A DNA stretch of 64,000 nucleotides from assembly GCA_963842795.1 (NCBI GenBank), contig CAWJHV010000015.1, positions 124,001-188,000 of the forward strand, written 5' to 3'. Origin of the DNA: WHSW01 sp963842795 (GTDB taxonomy: Bacteria; Actinomycetota; Thermoleophilia; Solirubrobacterales; 70-9). Under the pieces are notes generated by a model. That model searched no databases. It was given only the letters and a program-made list of their open reading frames with translations, and was not told where the DNA came from. Shown here one piece after another: positions 7,389-15,392 of this stretch. The translations under genes were made by a program, and so were the position numbers. Within the stretch, counting starts at the first letter, position 1. Every line of letters starts with the position of its first letter.

Positions 7389-9166
7389 CGGATCGGCACC
7401 TCGAGCTCGGCCGCGTCCTCGTCGAAGCGCGAGGTCCGCACGGTCACGGTCACGGTCCAGTCGCCGGAGGCTCCGAACTGGGTGCCGGGCGCCGTGTAGT
7501 GGCCCGGCCCCGCCTTGCGCACGTCCGCGTCGAGCGGCCCGATCCCGCGATCGGCCTCGAACAGTTCGACCCGGACCTCCTTCGCTCCGTTGAACTGGCT
7601 GCCGTCGTCGGCGTCGAAGAGGTAGAGGTGGATCTGGTTCGGGCCCACCGCCGCCGGCTCGACCGTGTACTCGAGCACCTCCGCGCCGATCGTCGTCCGG
7701 CCGGAGACGGGACCCTGGCCTGAGTCGGCGGCGGGGGCGTAGCCGACGAGCACCGCAGTCACGCCGAGCACGACGGCCAGCAGGCCGACCTCCGCTCGCA
7801 GGTTGCGGCGCAGCCATAGCCCCACGCGTCCGGGGCTCGAGCCACGCTCCAGCAGTCGTGCCAGGGCCGGTAGCAGCCGCCGGCGGTTGGCGGCGCCGAG
7901 GCCGACGAGGATCGCCAGCAACGCGATCTTCGCGAGGACCGCGCGCCCGAAGCCGGTGTCGACCAACGCCCCGAAGCTGCCGACCTCCACGATCGCCTGG
8001 ATCGCGCCGGTGGCGGCGATCGCGATCACCGCGCCGAGCGCGAGCGGGGAGAAGCGACTCAACGTCGCGTGGAGCAGACCGGTGCGCTCGCCGGGCTCCA
8101 GCGCCGCCGTGGCCCGCGGGAGCGCGCCGATCAGCAGGGCGAGGCCGCCGAGCCAGACACTCATCGCGGCGACGTGAAGCGAGGCGGCCGGGATCAGAAG
8201 CGCCTCCGGACGCTGGGTCGAGGCGTGGCCGGCGAGCGCCGGGGTCACGACGAGCACGGCCGCCGCCAGCCCGCCGGCGAGGACCGTCGCCGCGCCCGGG
8301 GGCGGACGCAGCGCCGTCCCGGTCGCACCGAGAGTGGCCGGGCGCAAGGCGCCGGCCGGGCGACGCAGGGCGACCGCCGCGAGCACGGCGGCGAGCACCA
8401 GCCAGGCACCCGCCCGCACGGCCATGACCGTTCCGAACCGCGTTCCCAGGACCGCGTCGACCAGCTCCGGGTCGAGTGCGTCCCAGAAGGAGATCCCGGC
8501 GACGGTGGCGATCTGAAGCGGCAGCGCAAGGAGGCTCGTCGCGAGCCCGGTCGCGATCCCGGCGGCAAGCAGCCCGCGGCCGCGGCGCGCGAAGGCCCCG
8601 CTCGCCCGCGCCCAGCCCTCCCCCGCCCCGGCGACGCCCGCGAGGCCCGGTCGCCAGACGGCGAGCACGAAGAGGAGCCCGCCCGCCACGAGCGCGATCG
8701 CCGCGTACCCGAGCGCCCGGTCGGCCCAGAAGGCCACCGACGTCACCGGCCCGGCCTCCTGACGGTCGAGCACCGACGCGACCGACTCGCCGCCGGCCGA
8801 CGGCTCGCCGATCGAGAACACGAAGCCGCCCGACACGGGGTGCGAGTCGGCCGACACGATGTGGTAGGTCGCCGTATACGAGCCGTCGGCGAGGTCCGGA
8901 CGCAGCCGGGTCGCGATCGCGGCGCCGTCGCCGCCCGGCCGGAACGCCTCGCCCTCCTGGACCTCCTGGCCGCGATCGTCGAAGACCGCCACTGCGCCGA
9001 AGCTCGCCTCGATGGGTTCGTCGAAGTACATCGCGACCCGGTCGGGCTGCTCGGCGACCGTCGCGCCCTGGCCCGGGGTCGTCCGCTCGAGCACCGCGTG
9101 GGCGTCGGCGAGCGCCGGCAGCGACAGCATGCCGACGAGGGCGACGATCGCGATCCGCGCGATCAC
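7385..9166 (-). CDS. CopC-CopD fusion copper protein (YcnJ-type) with YtkA-like C-terminus
   Basis: Protein of 593 residues in three parts. After the signal peptide comes a CopC domain (about residues 20-125) with the N-terminal copper His of DAHAVLERT and the SADSHPVSGG segment. Next is a CopD domain with about eight membrane helices (residues 150-455). The C-terminal extracytoplasmic beta-domain (470-593) resembles YtkA/FixH-type domains. The family is linked to copper import or delivery. GTG 9166 overlaps the upstream stop (GTGA) and begins a good signal peptide, so it is preferred over a much longer open frame. Part of a tightly packed transcript. Confidence 0.9.
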   Translation of the reverse strand: MIARIAIVALVGMLSLPALADAHAVLERTTPGQGATVAEQPDRVAMYFDEPIEASFGAVAVFDDRGQEVQEGEAFRPGGDGAAIATRLRPDLADGSYTATYHIVSADSHPVSGGFVFSIGEPSAGGESVASVLDRQEAGPVTSVAFWADRALGYAAIALVAGGLLFVLAVWRPGLAGVAGAGEGWARASGAFARRGRGLLAAGIATGLATSLLALPLQIATVAGISFWDALDPELVDAVLGTRFGTVMAVRAGAWLVLAAVLAAVALRRPAGALRPATLGATGTALRPPPGAATVLAGGLAAAVLVVTPALAGHASTQRPEALLIPAASLHVAAMSVWLGGLALLIGALPRATAALEPGERTGLLHATLSRFSPLALGAVIAIAATGAIQAIVEVGSFGALVDTGFGRAVLAKIALLAILVGLGAANRRRLLPALARLLERGSSPGRVGLWLRRNLRAEVGLLAVVLGVTAVLVGYAPAADSGQGPVSGRTTIGAEVLEYTVEPAAVGPNQIHLYLFDADDGSQFNGAKEVRVELFEADRGIGPLDADVRKAGPGHYTAPGTQFGASGDWTVTVTVRTSRFDEDAAELEVPIR

Positions 9167-9849
9167 CAGGCCTCCCGCTGCGGGCCTGACGAGGCGTCGC
9201 GCTCGGTCGGCGCGCCGGCGGCGCGCCGGCGGCGCCGGATCGCGATCGCGGCCGCTCCCGCGAGCGCCACCGCGCCGAGGCCGATGAACGGCAGCACGGG
9301 GAACCCGCCCGCCTCGCCGACCCAGAACAGGGTGCCGTCGATCGTCGCCCTGCGGTCGCCGACCTCGATCGGCAGCCGGTAGTCGAAGATCTTCGTCCTC
9401 TGGTCGGGATCGGAGACCTGAGCGGGCGTGCCGGTGCTCATGTAGTGGATCCGGTGGTCGTGCCAGACGTACTGGCCCGTCCTGTCGACCACCCGCCATT
9501 CGGGGGCCGCGTCCGAATCGGCGGCGGCCGGGACCGGCGCGTTTCCGTAGCGGTCGTCGTTGAGGTAGTAGGCGGGCGATCGGGTGTTGACCGCGACCGC
9601 GCCGTCGGGTGAGATCCGCACATAGGGCTCGCGGTCGTAGCCGTCGACGACCACGGTCTCGCCGGTCCGGTTCTGAAGCTGCAGGCTGTCGTCGTAGTTC
9701 AGGACCTGAACGTCCAGCCCGGGAACCGGCGGCTCGACTCCGTCGAGCTCTGATCTGAAGTTGATGTTGCCCTGGTGGGCCAGGGCGGTGCTCGCCGTGA
9801 GCGCGAACGCGAACGCGATCGACGCCCCGGCGAAAAGGCGCCGTCGCAT
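9163..9849 (-). CDS. Conserved secreted, C-terminally anchored protein of the copper block
   Basis: Protein of 228 residues, not assigned to a named family. Signal peptide (1-24) is followed by AHQGNINFRSEL, giving a mature N-terminus with an early His as in the neighbouring copper proteins. The body is beta-rich, with the His cluster WHDHRIHYMST near residue 128, then a transmembrane helix (about 183-202) and a run of Arg. Start ATG 9849 has a strong AAGGAGG. It overlaps the CopC-CopD gene by four bases, so a joint extracytoplasmic, possibly metal-binding, role is inferred. Confidence 0.75.
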   Translation of the reverse strand: MRRRLFAGASIAFAFALTASTALAHQGNINFRSELDGVEPPVPGLDVQVLNYDDSLQLQNRTGETVVVDGYDREPYVRISPDGAVAVNTRSPAYYLNDDRYGNAPVPAAADSDAAPEWRVVDRTGQYVWHDHRIHYMSTGTPAQVSDPDQRTKIFDYRLPIEVGDRRATIDGTLFWVGEAGGFPVLPFIGLGAVALAGAAAIAIRRRRRAAGAPTERDASSGPQREAW

Positions 9850-9865
9850 CGGGGGCCTCCTTCTC

Positions 9866-9886
9866 GGTCGCGGGACGCCCGCGACC
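9866..9886 (-). terminator. Hairpin in the leader of the 9163-9849 gene
   Basis: GGTCGCGGG and CCCGCGACC form a 9-bp stem with an ACG loop in the 53-bp gap between two minus-strand genes, just before the ribosome-binding site of the downstream one. It may be a weak terminator, an attenuator or an mRNA processing site; no T-run. Confidence 0.4.
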
Positions 9887-9902
9887 GCAGGCGGCCGCGG
9901 GG

Positions 9903-10235
9903 CTAGATCGAGGCCGCGGCGGGCGGCGGGCGCTCGGCGAGCGAGGCGGCGATCAGCAGGCGGGCACGCAGCAAGGTGTGCGCGAAGCCCGGGCGCGGTC
10001 GCGGCGGGCGCGCGGGCGCCCGGCGGCGAGCCGGGCGAACGCCCGAGGCCAGCCGCTCGATCACCGACTCGCCGGGGAAGCGCCCGAGCAGCAACGGCAG
10101 CACCAGGGCGAGCAGCGGCAGCGCGGCGAGCGGCCCGGCCTCCTGGACGATCGGGATCAGGCCCAGCAGCAGCATCGCGGCGAGCAGCGTGAGCTGCCCC
10201 AGCGGGATGCGCCCGACGGCTTTCCTACGGGTCAT
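9903..10235 (-). CDS. Small membrane protein with GRFPGE motif
   Basis: Protein of 110 residues: two closely spaced hydrophobic helices (about residues 12-28 and 32-50), then LLGRFPGESVIERL, an Arg/Pro-rich segment and a tail ending LAERPPPAAASI. It shares motif order with the 80-residue protein at 7146-7388, so the two look like diverged paralogues at both ends of the copper block. ATG 10235 lies inside the end of the 54-codon gene upstream (11-base overlap), suggesting translational coupling; no good ribosome-binding site is seen. Function unknown. Confidence 0.6.
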   Translation of the reverse strand: MTRRKAVGRIPLGQLTLLAAMLLLGLIPIVQEAGPLAALPLLALVLPLLLGRFPGESVIERLASGVRPARRRAPARPPRPRPGFAHTLLRARLLIAASLAERPPPAAASI

Positions 10236-10389
10236 GTGGGGAAGAGTAAGGATCCGGGGTCTGCTCCGCGCCGCTCGCCTCGCGCCGCTCGCGGCGGACC
10301 GAGTTGACGATCGACAGCAGGACGACGATAACCGGGACGGCATAAAGGACCCATAAGGCCCAGTGGCCGGCGTGGGCTATCGGCAGCAC
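10225..10389 (-). CDS. 54-residue single-helix membrane protein (HAGHWALW type)
   Basis: Short gene found by reading the gap after the Fur-type regulator. GTG 10389 opens a 54-codon frame: MLPIAHAGHW, then a hydrophobic helix (about residues 11-29), then VRRERREA and an acidic/Pro tail, ending TAG 10225. It starts 36 bp after the regulator's stop and overlaps the next gene's ATG, as expected in a compact operon. The N-terminal histidines followed by one helix resemble small accessory membrane proteins of metal and cytochrome loci. Weak upstream ribosome-binding site. Confidence 0.6.
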   Translation of the reverse strand: MLPIAHAGHWALWVLYAVPVIVVLLSIVNSVRRERREASGAEQTPDPYSSPHDP

Positions 10390-10425
10390 ACGTCCATTAT
10401 CGCGCCGCGCCCCGCCGGACCGGGC

Positions 10426-10875
10426 TCAGACCCGGGCGCAGGCCTCGCACTCGCCGCGGATCAGCACGTCGTGCGCCTCGACCCGGTGCCCGAGGCGCCC
10501 GGCGAGCCGATCGATCGCCCGCTCCAGGCCCGGGTCCTCGAACGGCGTCAGCGTCCCGCAGCGGTCGCAGACCGCGTGGTGGTGGTGCCCGCCGCCGGGA
10601 ATGACCGGCTCGTAGAGCGCGCCGCGGCCGCCGACCTCGACCCGCTGGACCAGCCCCTCGCCGGAGAGGAGGTCGAGCGCCCGGTAGACGCTCGCCACCC
10701 CGACCCGCTGACCCGAGGCGCGCAGGCGCTCGGCGATCTCCTGGGCGCCGAGGCAGCACCGCTCGCCGGCGAGCAGCTCGATCACCGCCCGGCGCGCGCC
10801 GCCGGTCCGCCGGCCCCCGGTCGCCAGCGCCTCCAGGGCCAGCTCCGACCACCCCGACTCGCCGTGCTCGCGCAT
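10426..10875 (-). CDS. Fur-family metalloregulator, Zur-like
   Basis: Fur-superfamily repressor of 149 residues. The winged-helix part contains RASGQRVGVASVYRALDLL (recognition helix about residues 54-72). The dimerisation part has the HHHHAVCDRCG segment and a second CxxC (CEAC) at the C-terminus, giving the Cys4 structural zinc site. It is divergent from a ZIP transporter across a perfect palindromic Fur/Zur box, so zinc-responsive autoregulation is the best inference; Fur itself or a manganese sensor remain possible. Small membrane proteins and copper genes follow on the same strand. Confidence 0.88.
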   Translation of the reverse strand: MREHGESGWSELALEALATGGRRTGGARRAVIELLAGERCCLGAQEIAERLRASGQRVGVASVYRALDLLSGEGLVQRVEVGGRGALYEPVIPGGGHHHHAVCDRCGTLTPFEDPGLERAIDRLAGRLGHRVEAHDVLIRGECEACARV

Positions 10876-10896
10876 GACGGCGAGCTTACCATCGAT

Positions 10897-10915
10897 GAGA
10901 ATGATTATCATTCTC
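10897..10915. promoter_or_regulatory. Perfect Fur/Zur box
   Basis: GAGAATGATTATCATTCTC is a perfect 19-bp palindrome with the NATNATNAT half-site pattern of Fur/Zur operators. It sits 22 bp from the regulator's ATG and 7 bp from the ZIP gene's ATG (10922), so one bound dimer could repress both. Confidence 0.9.
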
Positions 10916-10921
10916 GTTTCG

Positions 10922-11644
10922 ATGGAGTGGATCGCGATCCCGTTCGCCCTCGCCACCGTGGCCGCGACGTTCGCCGGCGGCGCCCTCGCGCTCCGCCTCT
11001 CACACTCGCTTCCCACCCTCATGGCGCTCACGGGCGGCGTCGTGGTCGCCGTGGCGCTCTTCGACGTGCTCCCCGAGAGCATCGAGGCGGTCGACGACCC
11101 GCAGCGGGTCGGGCTGCTCGTCGGGGTCGGGTTCATCCTCTTCTTCCTCGCCGAGCGGGTGCTCGTACTGCACCACCGCGACGACGCCCAGCAGGCGCGC
11201 GCCCACGCCCAGGTCGGCGCGCTCGGCGCCCTGGGGCTCTCCGTGCACAGCTTCATCGACGGGCTCGGGATCGGGCTCGCGTTCGGGCTCGACACGGCCA
11301 CCGGCGTGCTCGTGTTCATCGCCGTGATCAGCCACGACTTCGCCGACGGGCTGAACACGGTCAGCTTCGTGCTCAGCCAGTCCGACGACCGCCGCCGTGC
11401 GAAGCGCTGGCTCACGGTCGACGCGTTCGCCCCCCTGTTCGGCGCGATCGTCGGCAGCGCGATCACGATCTCCGCGTTCGGGCTCGGCCAGCTGCTCGCT
11501 CTCTATGCGGGCTTCTTCCTCTACATGGGCGCCACCGACCTGCTCCCCGAAGCCCACGGCGAGCACGCCTCCTGGCGCCGCGTCGCGCTCACCGTCGGCG
11601 GCTTCGCGGCGATCTTCGCCACCACCCGGATCGCCGGCGTCTGA
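10922..11644 (+). CDS. ZIP-family divalent metal (zinc) transporter
   Basis: Integral membrane transporter of 240 residues with about eight helices. The two metal-site helices are present as SVHSFIDGLGIG and SHDFADGLN, the places where ZupT-type proteins carry HNxxEG; Asp replaces the usual Glu in both. A short Asp/His/Arg loop (LHHRDDAQQARAHA) lies between the third and fourth helices. ATG 10922 is preferred over 10874 because the longer form would place the Fur/Zur box inside the coding sequence. Zinc uptake under Zur control is inferred. Confidence 0.85.
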   Translation: MEWIAIPFALATVAATFAGGALALRLSHSLPTLMALTGGVVVAVALFDVLPESIEAVDDPQRVGLLVGVGFILFFLAERVLVLHHRDDAQQARAHAQVGALGALGLSVHSFIDGLGIGLAFGLDTATGVLVFIAVISHDFADGLNTVSFVLSQSDDRRRAKRWLTVDAFAPLFGAIVGSAITISAFGLGQLLALYAGFFLYMGATDLLPEAHGEHASWRRVALTVGGFAAIFATTRIAGV

Positions 11645-11647
11645 GCC

Positions 11648-13054
11648 TCAGCCGTTCGCCTGCGAGAGCAGGAAGAGCCCGAGCGAGGTGAAGCCGACCA
11701 TCAGCGCCAGCATCCAGTACTGCGACCGGGTCGCGAGCTCGGGGTCGCCGTAGACCTTCAGCGCCCGGTCGTGGCCGAGGACGAGCGCGGTGACGTGCCC
11801 GACCACCAGCGCCCCCACCTGCACGTACCAGATCGCGTTCGAGCTGATCGCCGCGTAGTCGATCCCGCCGGTGGCGGTGCCGAACAGGTCGGAGCCGTCG
11901 CCGAGCGGATCGGAGAGCAGGAACGTGAACTGGGCCTGCTCCTGGAAGACGACGAGGCTGAAGTAGTGGGCGACCAGGTAGGCGAGCGCGATCGGGATGA
12001 ACGCGTGCGCGAAGAGCCCTCCCAGGCGCCGGGTCGAGAGGTTCGTGCGCACGGTGTGCATGCCGTAGATCCCCGCCCAGAACAGGCCCGCGACGAAGCC
12101 AAGCGTCAGCGCGAGGAAGATCGAGTTCGAGACCCGCGTCGCGGCCACCTCGCCGAGCCCGAGGTCGCTGAACCAACCCGAGACGGTGCGGATCGGCTCC
12201 GCCAGCGTCCCCTCGCCGGCGCCGTCGAACGTCGTGGCTCCGATCGTCACCAGCACCAGCGCGATCGAGCCGGGCGCCTGGGCGACCCAGCGCGTCGCCG
12301 CCGACAGCGCCCGACGGACCCCGAGCCGCCGCTCGCGCACTTCGAGCGGCGCGAGCGTCGAGAACATCCCGAAGTAGACCGAGAACGCCTCGCCGCGCGA
12401 GAGCCACTTCTCGGCGCCGAAGAGGGCCATGGCGACGAACGTGTACGCCGTGTAGGCAAGCGCCGCGACGGCCGTCGTGTGCGGGGTGAGGCCGACCGTC
12501 TGAAAGCCCCCCTGTCCGTAGACGAGCTCGAGCCAGACGAAGGCGACGACTCCGACCACCGCCGGCCAGCGACCGAGGCGCTCCGGATAGGTGAGCGGCG
12601 GCGGAGCGGACTGGCCGGCGATCAGCCTGAAGGTGCCACCGATCACCCGGCCGACCGCGCGCCAGGGGTTGAAGGCGCGGAAGACGTCGCCGAAGAAGAC
12701 GCTGAAGCCGACGAGGCCGAGCCAGGCGGTGACGAAGATGAAGGTGACCGAGAAGTTCCGGTCCGGCGCCTCGGTTCCGTTGAGACCCGCCCAGATCGTC
12801 AGCCCGAGCAGGAAGACGCCGATCGCACCGGCGAGCACCTCGGTGACCGGGTTGACGAGCAGCGACGAGAGCCAGACGCGGACCGGCCGCCAGTGGCTCT
12901 CCTCGAAGCGGCTGGTGTGCCAGGCGACCGAGAGCCCGAAGAACGAGACCACGAGCACCAGGGCGGCCGCCCAGGCGAACAGCCACGCGGGGATCGGGAG
13001 ATCCTGGCGGCCGACGAGGGCGTGCCCGACGACCTCGAGCGGTGCGAGCAGCAC
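11648..13054 (-). CDS. Polytopic membrane protein of unknown function
   Basis: Protein of 468 residues with roughly ten to twelve membrane helices. It has no characterised motif that I recognise. Notable parts are PIPAWLFAWAAALVLVVSF near the N-terminus, FRAFNPWRAVGR after the third helix, and several histidines in or near late helices (YGMHTVRTN, VAHYFSLV, VVGHVTALVLGHDRALK). It starts with GTG 13054, 9 bp after a cupredoxin gene on the same strand, and its stop lies 3 bp from the convergent ZIP stop. An electron-transfer or metal-related role is only suggested by its neighbours. Confidence 0.7.
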   Translation of the reverse strand: MLLAPLEVVGHALVGRQDLPIPAWLFAWAAALVLVVSFFGLSVAWHTSRFEESHWRPVRVWLSSLLVNPVTEVLAGAIGVFLLGLTIWAGLNGTEAPDRNFSVTFIFVTAWLGLVGFSVFFGDVFRAFNPWRAVGRVIGGTFRLIAGQSAPPPLTYPERLGRWPAVVGVVAFVWLELVYGQGGFQTVGLTPHTTAVAALAYTAYTFVAMALFGAEKWLSRGEAFSVYFGMFSTLAPLEVRERRLGVRRALSAATRWVAQAPGSIALVLVTIGATTFDGAGEGTLAEPIRTVSGWFSDLGLGEVAATRVSNSIFLALTLGFVAGLFWAGIYGMHTVRTNLSTRRLGGLFAHAFIPIALAYLVAHYFSLVVFQEQAQFTFLLSDPLGDGSDLFGTATGGIDYAAISSNAIWYVQVGALVVGHVTALVLGHDRALKVYGDPELATRSQYWMLALMVGFTSLGLFLLSQANG

Positions 13055-13063
13055 CGGCCGGGC

Positions 13064-13543
13064 TCAGCTCGGTTCGACGGTGATCTCGGCCAGCGGGACC
13101 ACCCGCTCCTCGAGCTCGACCTCGAACACGCCCGTGATCGTCGCCGGGACGTCGAAGTCCACCGAGCCGCCGGCCTCGACGTCCTCGCCGACGTCGTAGC
13201 CGTGGAAGTGGACCTCGTCGGAGACGTCGGACTCGACCCGGAAGCGGATGTCGTCGCCCTCGGTGAAGGTCAGCTCCTGCACCCCTCCGACCGGCTGGCC
13301 GTCCTTGACCACGATCGTCGCGACCTCGGCCTCCTGCCCGCCGCCGCCCGAGCCCGAGCCCGAGCCGCCCTGCTCACCGGAGCCGCTCTGCTCTTCGGTG
13401 GTGGTCGTGGCGGCCGTCGTCGTCTCGGCCGCGCTGGTGGTCGTGGTCGCGTCGTCGTCGCCGCCGCGCAGGATGAAGAAGAGCGCGACGACCACGACCA
13501 GCGCGGCGAGGCCCAGCAGCACTCTCGATCTCGTCGAGTCCAC
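13064..13543 (-). CDS. Membrane-anchored cupredoxin-like protein
   Basis: Protein of 159 residues. An N-terminal helix (about residues 8-25) is followed by a long Thr/Ser/Gly/Glu-rich linker and a C-terminal beta-domain with VHFHGYDVGEDVEAGG, the pattern of minimal cupredoxin-like domains found next to polytopic membrane proteins in actinomycetes. The full type-1 copper ligand set is not obvious: the late Cys and Met are missing, so copper binding is uncertain. GTG 13543 is the start used. Co-transcribed with the downstream membrane protein. Confidence 0.75.
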   Translation of the reverse strand: MDSTRSRVLLGLAALVVVVALFFILRGGDDDATTTTSAAETTTAATTTTEEQSGSGEQGGSGSGSGGGGQEAEVATIVVKDGQPVGGVQELTFTEGDDIRFRVESDVSDEVHFHGYDVGEDVEAGGSVDFDVPATITGVFEVELEERVVPLAEITVEPS

Positions 13544-13680
13544 GGGCGGGCATCTTACGTATGGCGACCTAAAGGAAGCTCAAGGTCGGTTGTCATGTGT
13601 GATTTCCGCCACGAGCGGGTATGGAAGCGCGGACCAAATCCGGGCATGGGGCCCGGGGGGGATTCAGACGGAGGGAACAG

Positions 13681-14514
13681 ATGTACCGTCGCAGGACGCT
13701 CGGCTTGCTCGCCGGGCTCGTACTCGCAATCGCCGCGCTCGCGCCGAGCGCCGCCGGGGCCTGGGCGCCGGCCGCATCGGCCACGATCAAGCCCGGCAAC
13801 ATGACCTTCACCGAAGGCGCGCAATGCACGTCCAATTTCATCTACCAGGGCGGGTCGAACGTCTACATCGGTCAAGCCGCCCACTGCTCCGGCACCGGCG
13901 GCCAGACCGAGACCAACGGCTGCGACAGCGGCTCGCTGCCGCTCGGCACGCCGGTTGAGGTCAACGGCGCCAGCCGTCCCGGAACACTGGTCTACAACTC
14001 GTGGCTGACGATGCAGGCGCTGGGTGAGACCGATCCCGACACCTGCCAGTTCAACGACCTCGCGCTGGTTCAGCTCGATCCGGCCGACGTCGCCGCCGTC
14101 AACCCGTCGGTTCCGGGCTTCGGTGGCCCGACCGGCCTCGGATCGTCGGCCGCCGGGCTCGGCGACACGGTCTACTCGTACGGCAACTCGTCGCTGCGCC
14201 AGGGCATCACCAAGCTGAGCCCGAAGCGGGGCATCGTCGCCCAGAGCGAGGGCAACGGCTGGAGCCGCACCGTCTACACCGTGACACCGGGGATCCCCGG
14301 CGACTCGGGCAGCGGATTCATGGACGACACCGGCCAGGCGATCGGGGTCCTGAGCACCCTCCAGATCGCGCCGATCCCCGCCTCGAACGGGGTCGGCGAC
14401 CTGCGCCACGAGCTCGACTACATGCACGCCCACAGCTCGTTCGGGGGCGTCAACGTCGTCAACGGCACGCAGCCGTTCAACCCCGACATCGTCGGGGCCA
14501 TTCTCGGCGCGTAG
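13681..14514 (+). CDS. Secreted trypsin-like (S1-type) serine protease
   Basis: Protein of 277 residues with a Sec signal (1-26, ending AGAWA). The catalytic triad is readable: His in QAAHC (about residue 66), Asp in FNDLALVQLD (about 136), Ser in PGDSGSGF (about 219). Two cysteine pairs are likely, one around CTSN/AAHC. ATG 13681 follows GGAGGG; a longer reading from 13621 lacks a signal. It resembles short extracellular chymotrypsin-fold proteases of actinomycetes with unknown substrates. It ends in front of a strong hairpin shared with the convergent gene. Confidence 0.88.
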   Translation: MYRRRTLGLLAGLVLAIAALAPSAAGAWAPAASATIKPGNMTFTEGAQCTSNFIYQGGSNVYIGQAAHCSGTGGQTETNGCDSGSLPLGTPVEVNGASRPGTLVYNSWLTMQALGETDPDTCQFNDLALVQLDPADVAAVNPSVPGFGGPTGLGSSAAGLGDTVYSYGNSSLRQGITKLSPKRGIVAQSEGNGWSRTVYTVTPGIPGDSGSGFMDDTGQAIGVLSTLQIAPIPASNGVGDLRHELDYMHAHSSFGGVNVVNGTQPFNPDIVGAILGA

Positions 14515-14526
14515 CGCCTTCGCTGC

Positions 14527-14565
14527 GAACGGTCCGTCCGGCCCCTAGGGCTGGGCGGACCGTTC
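14527..14565. terminator. Bidirectional hairpin overlapping a small gene's 3' end
   Basis: GAACGGTCCG (14527-14536) pairs perfectly with CGGACCGTTC (14556-14565); the interior can pair further around CCTAGGG. It lies just after the protease stop, and the last 7 codons of the convergent 50-residue gene form one side of it, so both transcripts can end here. Confidence 0.65.
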
Positions 14566-14697
14566 CGCGGCGCCACCGTTGTCGATCGAGGGGGCGTCGA
14601 CGGTGTCGCCGCTGAACACGAACACGAACACGGCGACGATCGCAATCCCGAGGACGAGCCCGAGGACGATCCCGATCAGACGGTCGCCTCGGCGCAT
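14545..14697 (-). CDS. 50-residue single-helix membrane protein
   Basis: Short gene found by reading the intergenic sequence. ATG 14697 opens 50 codons reading MRRGDRLIGIVLGLVLGI, a continued hydrophobic helix to about residue 29, then SGDTVDAPSIDNGG and a polar tail, stop TAG 14545. It begins 9 bp after the stop of the haem-oxygenase-fold gene on the same strand, typical of a co-transcribed small membrane partner. Function unknown. Confidence 0.6.
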   Translation of the reverse strand: MRRGDRLIGIVLGLVLGIAIVAVFVFVFSGDTVDAPSIDNGGAAERSAQP

Positions 14698-14706
14698 CCG
14701 GCGCGA

Positions 14707-15315
14707 TCAGACCCCGTCGAGCAGGCGCCAGTTGGCCCGGAAGGCCGACTCCGCGGCGGCGACCAGGCGGTCCTCGTCGGGCCCCGCGCCGATCTCCTCG
14801 ATCAGCGTCCTGACGTCGGCGGCGTGCTCGACGTCGCGGGTCGCGTGGATCCGGAAGTAGGCGGTCCCGGTGCCGTCGTCGAAGCCGTAGCGCTCGAGCA
14901 GGCCCGCGCGCTTGGTGCGTGAGATCTCGGGCTGTCCGCTCTCGATCGCATACAGGCGAACGAGGGACTCGCGGACGTCGCCGTCCGCCGTCCAGCTGCG
15001 CACGCACTCACGCGTCTCGGGCGTGGGCGCGTCGCCGGCGTCGCCGCCGGCGGCCTCGACGAAGCCGTCCCAGAGGCGCACGTGGGCGCGCTCCTCCGCC
15101 GCGTGCCCGCGCAGCTCGCCACGCTCGGGCAGCGCCTCGGCGGTCGCGTCGCTCAGGTCGGCGATCGCCTCGACCGCGTGCCGGTACTGCCCCGAGTAAC
15201 GGGCCAATTCCTCAGCCGTCAGCTCCCCGGCCGACCAGCGGCGGTAGAAGGGGTGGCGGAGGACGTCCCACCGCTCGCGACTGCGCTCGATCCGATCCCA
15301 AGTCCTTGACTGCAC
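14707..15315 (-). CDS. Haem-oxygenase-fold iron-containing redox enzyme (TenA/PqqC-like)
   Basis: All-helical protein of 202 residues of the broad TenA/PqqC/CADD haem-oxygenase-like fold. Candidate metal ligands lie in EERAHVRLW (about residues 70-80), the acidic AIESGQPE helix (about 120) and HATRDVEHAADV near residue 155, where the pattern H-x3-D-x2-H resembles diiron members of the fold. GTG 15315 is chosen for the AAGGGGA 6 bp before it; a longer frame to 15402 exists. Likely a diiron or cofactor-processing oxidase, substrate unknown. A 50-residue membrane protein gene follows directly. Confidence 0.78.
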   Translation of the reverse strand: MQSRTWDRIERSRERWDVLRHPFYRRWSAGELTAEELARYSGQYRHAVEAIADLSDATAEALPERGELRGHAAEERAHVRLWDGFVEAAGGDAGDAPTPETRECVRSWTADGDVRESLVRLYAIESGQPEISRTKRAGLLERYGFDDGTGTAYFRIHATRDVEHAADVRTLIEEIGAGPDEDRLVAAAESAFRANWRLLDGV

Positions 15316-15392
15316 CGCGGTCCCCTTTCGGACGCTGATCTGGCGAGACGCCAGCATAACGCCCGGCTCCGCGGCTCTACGATCGGCGGCCC

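Noticed and set aside
11771..13804. Very long open frames opposite known genes (for example 11771-13804 plus strand, 8069-9382 plus strand, 26315-28006 minus strand, 1219-2370 minus strand).
   Set aside because: They lie antisense to well-supported genes, have Arg/Pro/Gly-rich low-information translations and no motifs; they follow from the high GC content.
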